From contig NYUD01000071.1 of the NCBI GenBank assembly GCA_002683825.1, positions 1 to 64,000 on the forward strand: DNA of 64,000 bases, given 5' to 3'. The position numbers were made by a program, and so were the translations under genes. Below the pieces are notes generated by a model. The model was not told the DNA's origin. It searched no databases and worked only from the letters and a program-made list of their open reading frames with translations. The DNA comes from Planctomycetota bacterium. GTDB lineage: Bacteria; Planctomycetota; UBA1135; GCA-002686595. Positions 26,185 to 34,808 of the stretch are shown piece after piece (the first letter of the stretch is position 1; every line of letters starts with the position of its first letter).

Positions 26185-27933
26185 TCAGCGAGGAGGCAGG
26201 CTCTGCCCCGTCAGCTCCCTGTAACGGCGGCGATACGACGCCGCTTTTTCCCCATTTCCGAGCGCTTCGTAGAGGTCGATGAGGTGCCGGACCGCCTGGG
26301 CGTGGCTGCCATCGATGGCCAGGGCAAGCTCGAAACACTCGATCGCCCGCTCCGTGCGTTCCGCGACGCGCATACACACACCGAGGTTGACGGCCGCTGA
26401 GGCCGTGACTCGGTCGCTCGAATAGACGCGTTCCAGGGCAGGGATGGCTTCCTGGTGGCGTCGCTGCCGGATGAGACAGATGCCCATGCGCGACCAGGAG
26501 TGCATGTTCCGGGGATTCTCCGCGAGGATCCGGGCGTGGATCTTCTCGCATTCGGCGTAGTCGCCGGTGTTGAAGTACTTCTGGGCCTTGAGCGTCAGCT
26601 TCTGCTCGTCGATCATCCCGTGGGGGCTGGGGGCGGAACTCTGCGACAGCGGGTGCGGTAGGGCATCCCTTTGCTCTACCTGCGCGTAGCCGAGCTGTCC
26701 GATCTCTTCGTCCAACCCGGAAACTTTTTCCGGCCTCACATCCGTCAGTACGCGTCGATCGCCGATCTCTCCGATCGCCCGCCGATAGCTGTCGTAGGTC
26801 GCGTCTGCTGCGGCCCGCGGCCGCTCCTCTTTCGGGTCCTCCTGTGCATCGAAGAAGATGGGTTGAGAGCTGTGGAGGTACTTGCCTCGCTCGTCGACCC
26901 ACCCTGTCAGCGGGCTCCAGCCATAGGCGAGGTAGCCGTAGTAGGACTCCAGATAGACTCCACGGTCAGGTGCGATGGGGTCCAGGAGATTCTGCCCATC
27001 GAGTTGGGCCTGGGTGGGTGGAAGTTCCATTGCCGCCGCCAACGTCGGGTGCACGTCTGCGACGCTTGCGATCGCCTGCACGCGCTGGCCGTTGCGCACA
27101 TCTCCGGGGGACCGCAGCATCAAGGGCACGCGCATCGTCGTGTCCCAGCAATACGAGCCGTGACTGAACTCACCGTGCTCCCAGAAGGCTTCGCCATGAT
27201 CCGCCACGATCAGAACCGTGGTGTGGTCATGGATTCCGTCTTCCTTCAAATAGGTGAGCAGCTGCCCGACGGCCTTGTCCGCCGCGGCGACCTCGCCCAG
27301 GTATGGATGTTGGGGGGCGATGTCGCGGAACTCGGCCGGCGGGTCGTAGGGACCGTGAGGGTCCCAGATGTGAACCCACAAGAAGAAGGGGCGTTTTCGG
27401 TCGCGGTGGGCCAGCCAATCGAGGGCACGCGACACGATCTCGCTTCCCCGTCGTGAGGAGTATTCAGTCGTGAGCTGCTGAACCGCCAGGGGGGGGGAAT
27501 CGTAGACGTCGAATCCCTGGTTCAGACCGAAAGCGCCGTCCAACACAGCCGCCGAAATGAAAGCCGCGGTTTGAATGCCGACCTCTTGGGCGCGTTCGGC
27601 GAGCGTTTCCGCTTCGCTGGACAGCCTGCGAGCACCGTTGTTGCGCAGTCCATGCCGAACCGGATAAAGGCCGCTCATCATCGATGCATGCGCCGGAAGC
27701 GTTAGCGGAGTTACCGTGTAGGCCCGCTCAAAACGAACCGCATCCGCTGCGAAATGCTCGAGGTTTGGAGTCAGGGCCTCCTGTAGGGCGTCGGCGCGAG
27801 TCGTATCCAGGGTGATCAGGAGCGCCGAGGTCGGGCCGCCCGATGCGGCTCTCGAGCAGGCACCGCAAAGACCCAGAACTGCGATTGCGCGCCACCTGAG
27901 AAACACCCCGCTACTCGTGACCTTCGGTGCCAT
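26185..27933 (-). CDS. Sulfatase-like hydrolase (Thr-type) with C-terminal TPR repeats
   Basis: Exported member of the alkaline phosphatase superfamily. The N-terminus has a hydrophobic segment ending LCGACS; Cys26 could be lipidated, though the lipobox is imperfect. Motifs: LITLDTTRAD (Asp43), then TLPAHASMMSG, where Thr78 again stands in place of the Cys/Ser of true sulfatases and His82 in place of Arg, then ADHGEAFWEHGEFSHG. Residues about 455-575 form three TPR units (KYFNTGDYAECEKIHARIL and two more), which normally bind other proteins. It belongs to the same subtype as the protein at 17134-18663 but lacks that protein's clear transmembrane anchor. It is divergent from the DUF481 gene across about 125 bases. 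Sulfatase activity is unlikely; a phosphohydrolase role is inferred. Confidence 0.86.
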   Translation of the reverse strand: MAPKVTSSGVFLRWRAIAVLGLCGACSRAASGGPTSALLITLDTTRADALQEALTPNLEHFAADAVRFERAYTVTPLTLPAHASMMSGLYPVRHGLRNNGARRLSSEAETLAERAQEVGIQTAAFISAAVLDGAFGLNQGFDVYDSPPLAVQQLTTEYSSRRGSEIVSRALDWLAHRDRKRPFFLWVHIWDPHGPYDPPAEFRDIAPQHPYLGEVAAADKAVGQLLTYLKEDGIHDHTTVLIVADHGEAFWEHGEFSHGSYCWDTTMRVPLMLRSPGDVRNGQRVQAIASVADVHPTLAAAMELPPTQAQLDGQNLLDPIAPDRGVYLESYYGYLAYGWSPLTGWVDERGKYLHSSQPIFFDAQEDPKEERPRAAADATYDSYRRAIGEIGDRRVLTDVRPEKVSGLDEEIGQLGYAQVEQRDALPHPLSQSSAPSPHGMIDEQKLTLKAQKYFNTGDYAECEKIHARILAENPRNMHSWSRMGICLIRQRRHQEAIPALERVYSSDRVTASAAVNLGVCMRVAERTERAIECFELALAIDGSHAQAVRHLIDLYEALGNGEKAASYRRRYRELTGQSLPPR

Positions 27934-28059
27934 GACGTGCCCCTACTTTGGCTCCGCAGACAAAGAGGATCCAAAACTCGCTCCGAGATTCCACCCCCTA
28001 GCTCCCATTTCTATCATTCGGTTTCCTTTGACCGCCCCTCCCCAGCTCTGTGGACGAAC

Positions 28060-28824
28060 ATGATCGCTATCGGACTCCTGACCCTCCAACTGTCTGACAG
28101 GCCGACTTCCGCCCCTATCGAGCAGGAAAAACCCACCTGGAGCGCTCCCGAGGAGGGCGTAACGGTCTGGAGTGGGGCCTTTACGGTCGGTACCTTCTTC
28201 ACCGAAGGCAACTCCGACACGCGGGAGACTCATGTTCTCTTGGATGCGGAGCGTAGGTCGAAAAAGAGCCGTCTTATCCTGAATTCCTACGCGGACTTCG
28301 CGGAGACGGATACGGAGACTGGCTCGCAGAGAACCGTTGACAACGTCGGGGCGGGCGGCAAGTACGACTACTTCCTCAGTGAGGACATCTACGCCCTCGG
28401 CAACGGCTCCTGGCAGTCGGATAAAGTCGCGGAATTGGACTCGCGGTTTATCCTCGGTGCGGGAGCCGGCTGGCAGGTTCGCGAAGACGATGGGTTCAAG
28501 TGGAGTGTCGAAGGGGGGCTGTCCCACGTCGACCAGAATTTCAGTGATGGTAGTTCGGATGACTACTTCGCTTTACGTTTGGGTTCGAACATTACCTACC
28601 AGGTTTCGAAAGCTACGACCTTCGAACAAGTAGCCGAGTTCCTGCCCAGTCTCAACGGCGAAACTTACTACACCAAGTGGGACAATCGCTTGAAGATGGA
28701 GGTGCTAAACAACTGGATCGCCCAACTTCAGTATGTCCTCGAATACAACGATCAGCCGTCCATTGGGGCGGTGCGTGCCGACTACAAGTTCGTCTTTACA
28801 CTCGGATGGTCCTTTGGCAAGTAG
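28060..28824 (+). CDS. DUF481 outer-membrane beta-barrel protein (YdiY-like)
   Basis: Predicted outer-membrane beta barrel of the DUF481 family, which includes salt-induced proteins. I start at the ATG at 28060, since a short signal-like segment (MIAIGLLTLQLSD) follows; sequence in frame before it is Pro/Arg-rich and unlikely. The 254-residue protein shows alternating hydrophobic/polar strands such as GAFTVGTFFTEGNSDTRET and KSRLILNSYADFAE, the GNSDT motif typical of DUF481, and ends in LGWSFGK with an aromatic residue near the C-terminus, as in barrel proteins. The MscS channel gene begins 12 bases downstream, so an osmotic-response operon is plausible. Confidence 0.85.
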   Translation: MIAIGLLTLQLSDRPTSAPIEQEKPTWSAPEEGVTVWSGAFTVGTFFTEGNSDTRETHVLLDAERRSKKSRLILNSYADFAETDTETGSQRTVDNVGAGGKYDYFLSEDIYALGNGSWQSDKVAELDSRFILGAGAGWQVREDDGFKWSVEGGLSHVDQNFSDGSSDDYFALRLGSNITYQVSKATTFEQVAEFLPSLNGETYYTKWDNRLKMEVLNNWIAQLQYVLEYNDQPSIGAVRADYKFVFTLGWSFGK

Positions 28825-28836
28825 CCGCAAGAAAAG

Positions 28837-29730
28837 ATGCAAACCATGTTTCAAGGATTGGCACAAACAGACTCTCCCGGTGCTCTGGCCGATACGATGA
28901 CCAAGGCATTCGATCTTGTCGAGATAGCCCAGGCGTGGCTCGCGGCTGAGGGAATCGCCGTTGTTCTTGCCCTCGGAATGTCCCTGGTCATCCTGCTTTT
29001 CGGCCGTTGGGGGGCCGGGTTTCTGCGCAGGTTGCTGGGCGTTGGTCTTGCGAAGCGCAACGTCGACACAACGCTGTCCAGTTTCCTTTGCAACATCGCT
29101 TACATGGCGATGATGGCCATGGTCGTGATCTCAGCGCTCGAGGTCGCCGGCATCGCGACGACGTCCTTCGTCGCCGTGCTCGGAGCGGCGGGGTTGGCGG
29201 TGGGCTTTGCACTGCAGGGGTCGTTGAGTAACTTTGCGAGCGGGGTGATGATCATCCTCTTCCGCCCCTTCCAGAAGGGTGACTTCGTGGAGATTGCCGG
29301 TGTCGCGGGCGTCGTTCTGGAGGTCCAGGTCTTTGCGACGACCTTGAAGACGGGCGACAACAAGAAGATCATCGTCCCAAACGGTTCAATCACGAGAGGC
29401 AACATCACCAACTATTCCTCCCATGACACTCGTCGCATCGACATGGTTTTCGGGATTGGCTACGACGATGACATTCGTCAGGCGAAAGAGCTTTTCGAAC
29501 GGGTCGTCAGCGAGGAAGAGCGTGTCCTGGAGGATCCCGAACCCCAGATTGCGGTTGCCGAGCTCGCCGATTCGTCGGTGAATTTTGTAATTCGGCCGTG
29601 GGTGAAGAGCGACGACTACTGGTCCGTGAAGTGCGATCTGAACGAGAAGCTCAAGATAGAATGCGACAAGGCCGGGATTTCCATTCCGTACCCGCAGCGC
29701 GACGTTCATCTGCACCAAACCGGTGTCTAG
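28837..29730 (+). CDS. Small-conductance mechanosensitive channel (MscS family)
   Basis: Inner-membrane channel that opens under membrane tension to release solutes during hypo-osmotic shock. The 297-residue protein has three transmembrane regions: about 37-60, 83-105 and the pore helix 108-135, where the Gly/Ala-rich run (VLGAAGLAVGFALQGSLSNFASG) is the MscS signature. The beta domain follows (FRPFQKGDFVEIAGVAGVVLEV, IIVPNGSITRGNITNYS), then the C-terminal alpha/beta domain ending in PYPQRDVHLHQ. It lies 12 bases after the DUF481 gene and is probably cotranscribed with it. Length and motif order are those of the short MscS proteins of E. coli type. Confidence 0.95.
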   Translation: MQTMFQGLAQTDSPGALADTMTKAFDLVEIAQAWLAAEGIAVVLALGMSLVILLFGRWGAGFLRRLLGVGLAKRNVDTTLSSFLCNIAYMAMMAMVVISALEVAGIATTSFVAVLGAAGLAVGFALQGSLSNFASGVMIILFRPFQKGDFVEIAGVAGVVLEVQVFATTLKTGDNKKIIVPNGSITRGNITNYSSHDTRRIDMVFGIGYDDDIRQAKELFERVVSEEERVLEDPEPQIAVAELADSSVNFVIRPWVKSDDYWSVKCDLNEKLKIECDKAGISIPYPQRDVHLHQTGV

Positions 29731-29782
29731 CAGCCCTTCACCCGACCCGCCAGCCGGTTCCAGGGTCTCTGCGGCGCGAGCC

Positions 29783-30943
29783 CTAGGCGCCTATCTGTAC
29801 ATGCAGTCCGTTGCAGAGTTCAGTCGTTCCACCCAGGATGAGTCCCTGGAACCAGGCTTCAAAGCCAAGGTAATTCGGATCTGCTGGAACGTTCAAGATG
29901 AACGTGGGTGTACTTGCCGGTTGGGACAAGCACATAAGAAAAGTCCCTCCCCGCGTATCTAGCAGAAACTCGCCATAGGGAATCTGAAGCCCCGGGCTGA
30001 GCACTGCCGTGTATCCGATTAGAACGAGTCCGTATGCGCCGGCGTGGCCCTGAGCGTCGATCATTGTATTCCACGAGCCGCCTACTCGTGGAGCGGAATC
30101 GGTGATGAGGCAGAGTCTATTGATGCCGGCACCGTTGACGACTTCGGCGCGTGCGCGAAAGCTTCCGTCTTCGGGCGGCAGGAAGACCGTTCCGTGCGCA
30201 TCCAGACTCAGCTGAAGCCCGGGAACAGGAGGGCATTGTCCGCCTGCCACCGATCCGCGAATGAGCAGGCGGTTGGTGGCGTCATTCTCGATGTCCAGGA
30301 TCAGATCCAACGAGCCCTCCGTATGGCCCGACCGCGGTGTGAACCAGATTTTGCCAAGGGGCGAGGCGAACTGAATGAGGTTCGAGCCGCAAATGCTTCC
30401 GTCGATCTCGTTGAAGAGAGAGCGTTGATCTGGAGTCCAATCCATCTGATCGATCCAGACGGCGTCTCCCTTGTGGTAGACGATCTCGGCGAAGCTATGG
30501 CCCAGATCCACCATCTCTTGGACGAAAGACGGATTGATGTGATCCTGGTGGCCGTGGGGAGCCACGAGGTGGATCGTCGACATTCCAGGGCCATAGCCCA
30601 TGCAGTCTCGAAGGGTTGCATCCACGACGGCTGCCTCCGCCTCCTTCCCCTGCATCGAGTTTTCCGCGTACCCCGCCCCGAAGATCAATACCTCGTTGTT
30701 TTCGAGCGGCAAGATGAAGATCCCAACCGTGAAGGAGTTGTCGCTCTTCACGCTGTAGGACACGTGAAAGCCCAGGGAGTCATCGGGCAGGATCGGGACG
30801 AAATCCGTACCGGGTTTCAGGTCTCGGTTGAGGTTCAGCCGAGCGTTCGTGGCCTGGCAAGCCACATCGGTCTGCTGGGCGGGAGCTGTCCCGGCCGTGG
30901 CGAAGATGCTCAACCCTGCGATCCACTTGGATACTCTTTTCAT
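29783..30943 (-). CDS. Secreted metallo-beta-lactamase-fold protein with shared C-terminal module
   Basis: Predicted exported metallohydrolase. I start at the ATG at 30943, where a signal peptide ends at TAPAQ; the product has 386 residues. The metal motif is HGHQDH at residues 130-135 (His130, His132, Asp134, His135), followed by SGHTEGS carrying the next metal His. The gap between strands and the NEVLIFGAGYAEN segment suit the metallo-beta-lactamase fold. The last 115 residues leave the hydrolase fold and align well with the C-terminus of the giant PKD protein, both ending in an ELCN...IG/VG motif. The enzymatic substrate is unknown. It is convergent with the MscS gene 52 bases away, and 130 bases downstream of the redoxin fusion on the same strand. 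Confidence 0.83.
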   Translation of the reverse strand: MKRVSKWIAGLSIFATAGTAPAQQTDVACQATNARLNLNRDLKPGTDFVPILPDDSLGFHVSYSVKSDNSFTVGIFILPLENNEVLIFGAGYAENSMQGKEAEAAVVDATLRDCMGYGPGMSTIHLVAPHGHQDHINPSFVQEMVDLGHSFAEIVYHKGDAVWIDQMDWTPDQRSLFNEIDGSICGSNLIQFASPLGKIWFTPRSGHTEGSLDLILDIENDATNRLLIRGSVAGGQCPPVPGLQLSLDAHGTVFLPPEDGSFRARAEVVNGAGINRLCLITDSAPRVGGSWNTMIDAQGHAGAYGLVLIGYTAVLSPGLQIPYGEFLLDTRGGTFLMCLSQPASTPTFILNVPADPNYLGFEAWFQGLILGGTTELCNGLHVQIGA

Positions 30944-31073
30944 TGATGCTCTACCGACGGGGGGACCGAGTCGCGACCTTTCCGAAACATACCCGGCCCC
31001 TCCTCGATCCGATTGCCGCAGGTGGCGGTTTGCAAGACGGGGCAACAATTGAGTGGTGCGCGGCGGAAAAAAT

Positions 31074-32945
31074 CTACATTCGCGGGGACCACTGAAAAAA
31101 TATGACCATCATTTCTTGCGTCGTCTGTCTGCCGAACCTCACTGTTTGTTCCGGATCCGGATTCGCCGGGTTGTCGGCGCTGTTGTCATACCATCCCGTT
31201 GCCCGTAGCACCGCGCCTTTGGGTACTTCCCGCGGTTGCTCGAATACGTAGTTCATCTGCCAGTTGAAGTCGTATTGAGGGACATCCAACAGGAGTTCTT
31301 CCGTACCGTCTGGAAGGACGAGATCCACACGAAAGCTCTTCGCACGCAAGTGTCCATGGGGTAGGAGCGACAGCAACGTTCCGTTGATTGGAAAGGTGAA
31401 GTCCCCCGAAATTTCGTAATTCTCTGCGTGCGGTGGGATTGCGAACTTGAACTGCGCCGACACGTTCGATTCGACGAAGCGCTGCGGCGGTTTCTCCGAG
31501 AATTCAAAGCCGATTCTCGTTTGATCGGTGACGGCTCTTCCATCCGGCGTGTAGTGAAACTGCACCTTCAGTGGAGCTTGTGCCGGCAAGAGGCGCCCAT
31601 AGCCCTTGGGAAAACGTGTTGCTTCTTGCCCCGGGACCATCATCGCGAAGTAACGTTCTATGAGTTCGAACTTCCCGACGACGGCCGGATCACGCTTCTT
31701 CCACCCCTCATAATACTCGGGCGACTCGTTCCAGAAGAGGATGTGATGGACGACCTGGGGTGCGCCGGGAAGAATTTCGACCGCCTTTATCCAGCGTTCT
31801 TCCCTGAGGTCCGCCGTGGCGTACTGATAGAGATAGTCGAGAACACCTTCGGCCGGAACATCGTTGGAGGGAAATTCGACGATCAAGTCGGGTTCGATCG
31901 CCCAGCCGTCGGGATAGTTGACCGGCAGAGGCGCGTGGGAAGGATCACCCTCCGGCATTCCGTTCGCTATCCAACTCAACAGGTCGCGTTTTTCCTCGGT
32001 CGTCAGGCGAGCATCGTTGCTCCAGGGGCCGGTTTCGCCGACGGAAAACCACGGCGGCATGAAGCCTTCTTCGAGCGCCAGACGGATCATGGGTGCTCTT
32101 CGCCTTGCGTCGCCGTAGGACATCAGAGAGAAGGGGGCTGCCGTACCCGGGCGATGACAGCGTTGGCAGCGCTTCTGAATGATGCGGCTGACATGCTTCT
32201 GGTAGGTGACTTTGGCCGGCATCGAGGGGCCGTCCCCGATGCTCAACAAGCAACCCTGCGCCTCTGTAGCGGGGACCGCAACATTCCGCCCGCTCGACAG
32301 GTCGGCCAACGCATCCAGAAGGTAGGTGTTGCTCGCCTTCTGCTTCGCAAATGCCAGGCCGTACTGATCGTCGATCATGCCGCGGTAGGCCAGTGTCTGC
32401 GCCGCGTCGATCACAAAGAATTCGGTAGTCGTGTTGACCGACAGCGCGCGTGCGATCTCTTCGTTCTCGTCGACGGCGTACGGGAGATCAAGTGCATAGA
32501 GATCGATATCCCGTAGGGCCGACTCGCGGTCGTAGGGATTGACCAGCAAGAGCCCGAACCCCTGGGCCGCAGCTTCGCTCTCAAGGCGCTTGATGCGGGG
32601 TGTGTACCTCTTGGAAAGGGGACAATCCGGGTCGCGCATGGCCAGGATCAGTCCATTCCTTCCGGCGACGTCCGACAGTTTCAGAGCTTTCCCGTCGACA
32701 TCTCGAAAACGAAGATCAGCCACCCATTTTCCCACTCTCGGGGCGTGGGGGCCGAGCACGCGCGGCTGGGTACGAACCTGCATGTGCGGCATCGAGCTGG
32801 AAGCGGTCTTGTCTTGCGATAGCGCCGCTTCATGACTGGAACCACAGCCCGTTGAGATCCACGTTACGGCTGCGAGGAGGATCGCTCTGCCCGGGTGTCG
32901 CTCGGGCACTGGTGCGTCTGAATTCACCTTCTTCTGTTCTGACAT
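31074..32945 (-). CDS. Redoxin-cytochrome c-copper monooxygenase-like fusion protein
   Basis: An exported three-part redox protein. The ATG at 32945 gives 623 residues with an N-terminal hydrophobic segment (20-33) ending STGC, so Cys34 may be lipidated. Residues about 70-220 are a thioredoxin-like/AhpC-TSA domain with a single active-type Cys in DPDCPLSKRY (Cys108). Residues 245-340 are a cytochrome c with CQRCH (Cys260, Cys263, His264). The C-terminal 280 residues resemble the type II copper ascorbate-dependent monooxygenase fold (QVVHHILFW, then PHGHLRAKSF, then a later Met-containing strand), which supplies His pairs for copper. The fusion suggests electron flow through haem to copper, possibly in peroxide or organic substrate oxidation. 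This order is known in planctomycete and related genomes; the reaction is not. Confidence 0.85.
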   Translation of the reverse strand: MSEQKKVNSDAPVPERHPGRAILLAAVTWISTGCGSSHEAALSQDKTASSSMPHMQVRTQPRVLGPHAPRVGKWVADLRFRDVDGKALKLSDVAGRNGLILAMRDPDCPLSKRYTPRIKRLESEAAAQGFGLLLVNPYDRESALRDIDLYALDLPYAVDENEEIARALSVNTTTEFFVIDAAQTLAYRGMIDDQYGLAFAKQKASNTYLLDALADLSSGRNVAVPATEAQGCLLSIGDGPSMPAKVTYQKHVSRIIQKRCQRCHRPGTAAPFSLMSYGDARRRAPMIRLALEEGFMPPWFSVGETGPWSNDARLTTEEKRDLLSWIANGMPEGDPSHAPLPVNYPDGWAIEPDLIVEFPSNDVPAEGVLDYLYQYATADLREERWIKAVEILPGAPQVVHHILFWNESPEYYEGWKKRDPAVVGKFELIERYFAMMVPGQEATRFPKGYGRLLPAQAPLKVQFHYTPDGRAVTDQTRIGFEFSEKPPQRFVESNVSAQFKFAIPPHAENYEISGDFTFPINGTLLSLLPHGHLRAKSFRVDLVLPDGTEELLLDVPQYDFNWQMNYVFEQPREVPKGAVLRATGWYDNSADNPANPDPEQTVRFGRQTTQEMMVIFFQWSPRM

Positions 32946-33027
32946 GCGATCCGGGCCAGTATAGGCGTCGAACCCATGAATCGGCAGGCGCGCCCGCCGA
33001 TCGCTTCCATTGACGGCCAAAAAAGTT

Positions 33028-33060
33028 GGGAGCCTGACGGTGTTTCACCGCCAGGCTCCC
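33028..33060 (-). terminator. Rho-independent terminator on the minus strand without an obvious gene
   Basis: GGGAGCCTG pairs with CAGGCTCCC and CGGTG with CACCG around a TTT loop, one mismatch only. Read on the minus strand the hairpin is followed by AACTTTTTTGG, a U-tract. It sits just upstream of the redoxin fusion gene, so it would stop a transcript coming from 33061-33394. Confidence 0.65.
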
Positions 33061-33394
33061 ATCGGGGAGACAGTATTAGGGGCGGGGGGGCGAGGTCTTG
33101 GAAGAAAGGCTTTTTTACTCCCGCGCCGATGACAGACAACAAACAGTAGCCGCACGGGAGCGTTTGGGATGAACGAAGTCGAATGAGATGAAAGGTACTG
33201 TGAGGACAAAGAACATTCTTCACGGTTTGACCGGTGGTGTGGCCATTTGATGGTTTTCGGGACTTGGACTCATCTCACGAGATCCCAAGATCCGAATAGG
33301 TTGTTCGACACGGCTGCTTGGGGGGCAGTCGTTTGCCGCTCGGTTCAAAAGAAAGAAGGGGGGCTCCGGGCGCACGCCACCACCCGGGGAAGAG
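33061..33394. other. Intergenic region, possible small RNA on the minus strand
   Basis: About 330 bases without a credible protein. A minus-strand open frame runs through part of it (33220-33627) but is a Ser/Pro/Arg-rich shadow of the HEAT-repeat gene. TGAGATG at 33184-33190 can pair with CATCTCA at 33271-33277. With the minus-strand terminator at 33028-33060, a small RNA of up to about 300 bases is possible, but I recognise no known RNA family. Confidence 0.3.
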
Positions 33395-34726
33395 ATGGGT
33401 AGATCGGGAACGAAAGCCCGGGACGGAGTATGGAGAGAGACCGGGGAACGTCGCGCCTTGCTTGCGCTCTCGATCTTGTTGTTGGTTGCCGGATCTCGCA
33501 GGTCGAACTTGCACGCGGCTGCTCTCGGGCAGGAGGCCGCTTCACGCGAAACGGAGATGGCGCTCGAGCTGGCCGCAAACAGTGACTTCGTGTTGCCGCG
33601 GCTCTTCGAGACGCTCGTAACTCGCAATGTCGCATCAGAAGGCGGTGAGCCGCAGCCCTTGAGTCTCGAAAGCGAGCGCGTGATCCTGCGCGCGCTTCAG
33701 TTGATGGACCCGGAACAGGTGACAAGTTATCTCCAGCACGAGCTGGGGACGCGTCTGCCCGATCGTCGGCGTGCGGTCGTCCAGTTCCTCGGAGCGGTGG
33801 GGCGCGGCACGGAAATTCTGCGGCTGTTGGGCATCGCCATCACGGAGGAAGAGACGAAAATCGATTCGTCCATGGCCAGGGCAACTCGCGAGGCGATCAC
33901 TTCGATCCTGGTACGCGATCCGGTGGCTTTCGGGGTTCTCGAAGGGAGTTTTCCCGCTCTGCGTTCCGAAACTCTTCCGCTCGTCGTCGAGGCCCTGGGA
34001 GCTACGGCAGATCAGCGCGCGTTCGGTTTCCTTTGCCTGGCGGCACGAGCTCACAAGAATTTGCGCCGGCTGGTGCTCGATCAAGTTCCGGCGGTCGGCG
34101 GGGCTTCGGAGGATGCGCTCAACATCGAGATGCGTGGCTATGCCCGTGCGACGATCCGGCGCGACCTGCCCGAATGCCAGTCAGCCATCCGGGCCGCGGC
34201 GACCCTGCGTGACGCCGGCTCGATTCCCGCGCTGATCATGCTCTTCAACGGAGAGCATGACGATCTCGAAGTCGCTGCCGCCGCTGCGCTCCGTGAGATG
34301 ACAGGCATGGCCTTCGAATCGAGGACCGGATGGACTCGCTGGTACGAAGCCGAACGGGCCTGGATGGTCGCCGAGCGAGCGGCTGCCTTTCAGAAGCTCT
34401 ACTCCTCGGACCACCGCCAGGTCAGCGAAGCTCTCGACTCGATCGCGCCGCACGCTCTGGTCCGCGATGAGTTTCTCTCGGTCCTGGGCGACCTCCTGAG
34501 GACCCGTCCGGTCGAGATTCGCCTCCTGGTTTGCCGGGCCTTTCAGGAGAGCGGGGCCCGGGAAGGGATTGGGGAGCTCGTGTTGGCGCTCAAAAACGAA
34601 TCGAGCTCGGTCGTGGCCGCTGCTCACCACGCGCTGCAGTCGCTGACAGGCCGGGATCTACCGCTCGACCCGGAACTGTGGAGCAATGTCGCGCGAGAAC
34701 TCGACTGCGCCGGGGGGAAGCGCTAA
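33395..34726 (+). CDS. HEAT-repeat-like helical protein, probably exported
   Basis: Function not recognised. The 443-residue protein has a hydrophobic N-terminal segment (about 22-33) that suggests export or a membrane anchor. The rest is built of paired helices of 30-40 residues with HEAT-like spacing; clear examples are near 265-300 (SIPALIMLFNGEHDDLEVAA) and 385-430 (GIGELVLALKNESSSVVAAA). Such proteins act as protein-binding scaffolds. GGGGAAGAG stands directly before the ATG and may serve as ribosome binding site, though it is close. A strong hairpin follows the stop at 34734. There is no operon partner; the next gene is convergent. Confidence 0.75.
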   Translation: MGRSGTKARDGVWRETGERRALLALSILLLVAGSRRSNLHAAALGQEAASRETEMALELAANSDFVLPRLFETLVTRNVASEGGEPQPLSLESERVILRALQLMDPEQVTSYLQHELGTRLPDRRRAVVQFLGAVGRGTEILRLLGIAITEEETKIDSSMARATREAITSILVRDPVAFGVLEGSFPALRSETLPLVVEALGATADQRAFGFLCLAARAHKNLRRLVLDQVPAVGGASEDALNIEMRGYARATIRRDLPECQSAIRAAATLRDAGSIPALIMLFNGEHDDLEVAAAAALREMTGMAFESRTGWTRWYEAERAWMVAERAAAFQKLYSSDHRQVSEALDSIAPHALVRDEFLSVLGDLLRTRPVEIRLLVCRAFQESGAREGIGELVLALKNESSSVVAAAHHALQSLTGRDLPLDPELWSNVARELDCAGGKR

Positions 34727-34733
34727 AAGCAAA

Positions 34734-34772
34734 GGGGACGCCCGCGCAGCGTTTGTCTGCGCGGGCGTCCCC
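34734..34772. terminator. Bidirectional terminator
   Basis: A perfect 16-base-pair stem, GGGGACGCCCGCGCAG with its complement, encloses a seven-base loop (CGTTTGT). It lies between two convergent genes, seven bases after the HEAT-repeat stop and 36 bases after the stop of the PEP-CTERM-like gene. TCTTGTCTATCTTT follows on the plus strand and CTTTGCTTTT on the minus strand, so it can serve both. Confidence 0.85.
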
Positions 34773-34808
34773 TCTTGTCTATCTTTGTCGAGCTCTTTCG
34801 AGGTGCGG

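Noticed and set aside
30044-30946. Plus-strand open frame of 300 codons
   Set aside because: Opposite the metallo-beta-lactamase-fold gene, which has clear HGHQDH and signal-peptide evidence.
33220-33627. Minus-strand open frame of 135 codons near the orphan terminator
   Set aside because: Ser/Pro/Arg-rich product, mostly opposite the start of the HEAT-repeat gene; no motif or ribosome binding site.
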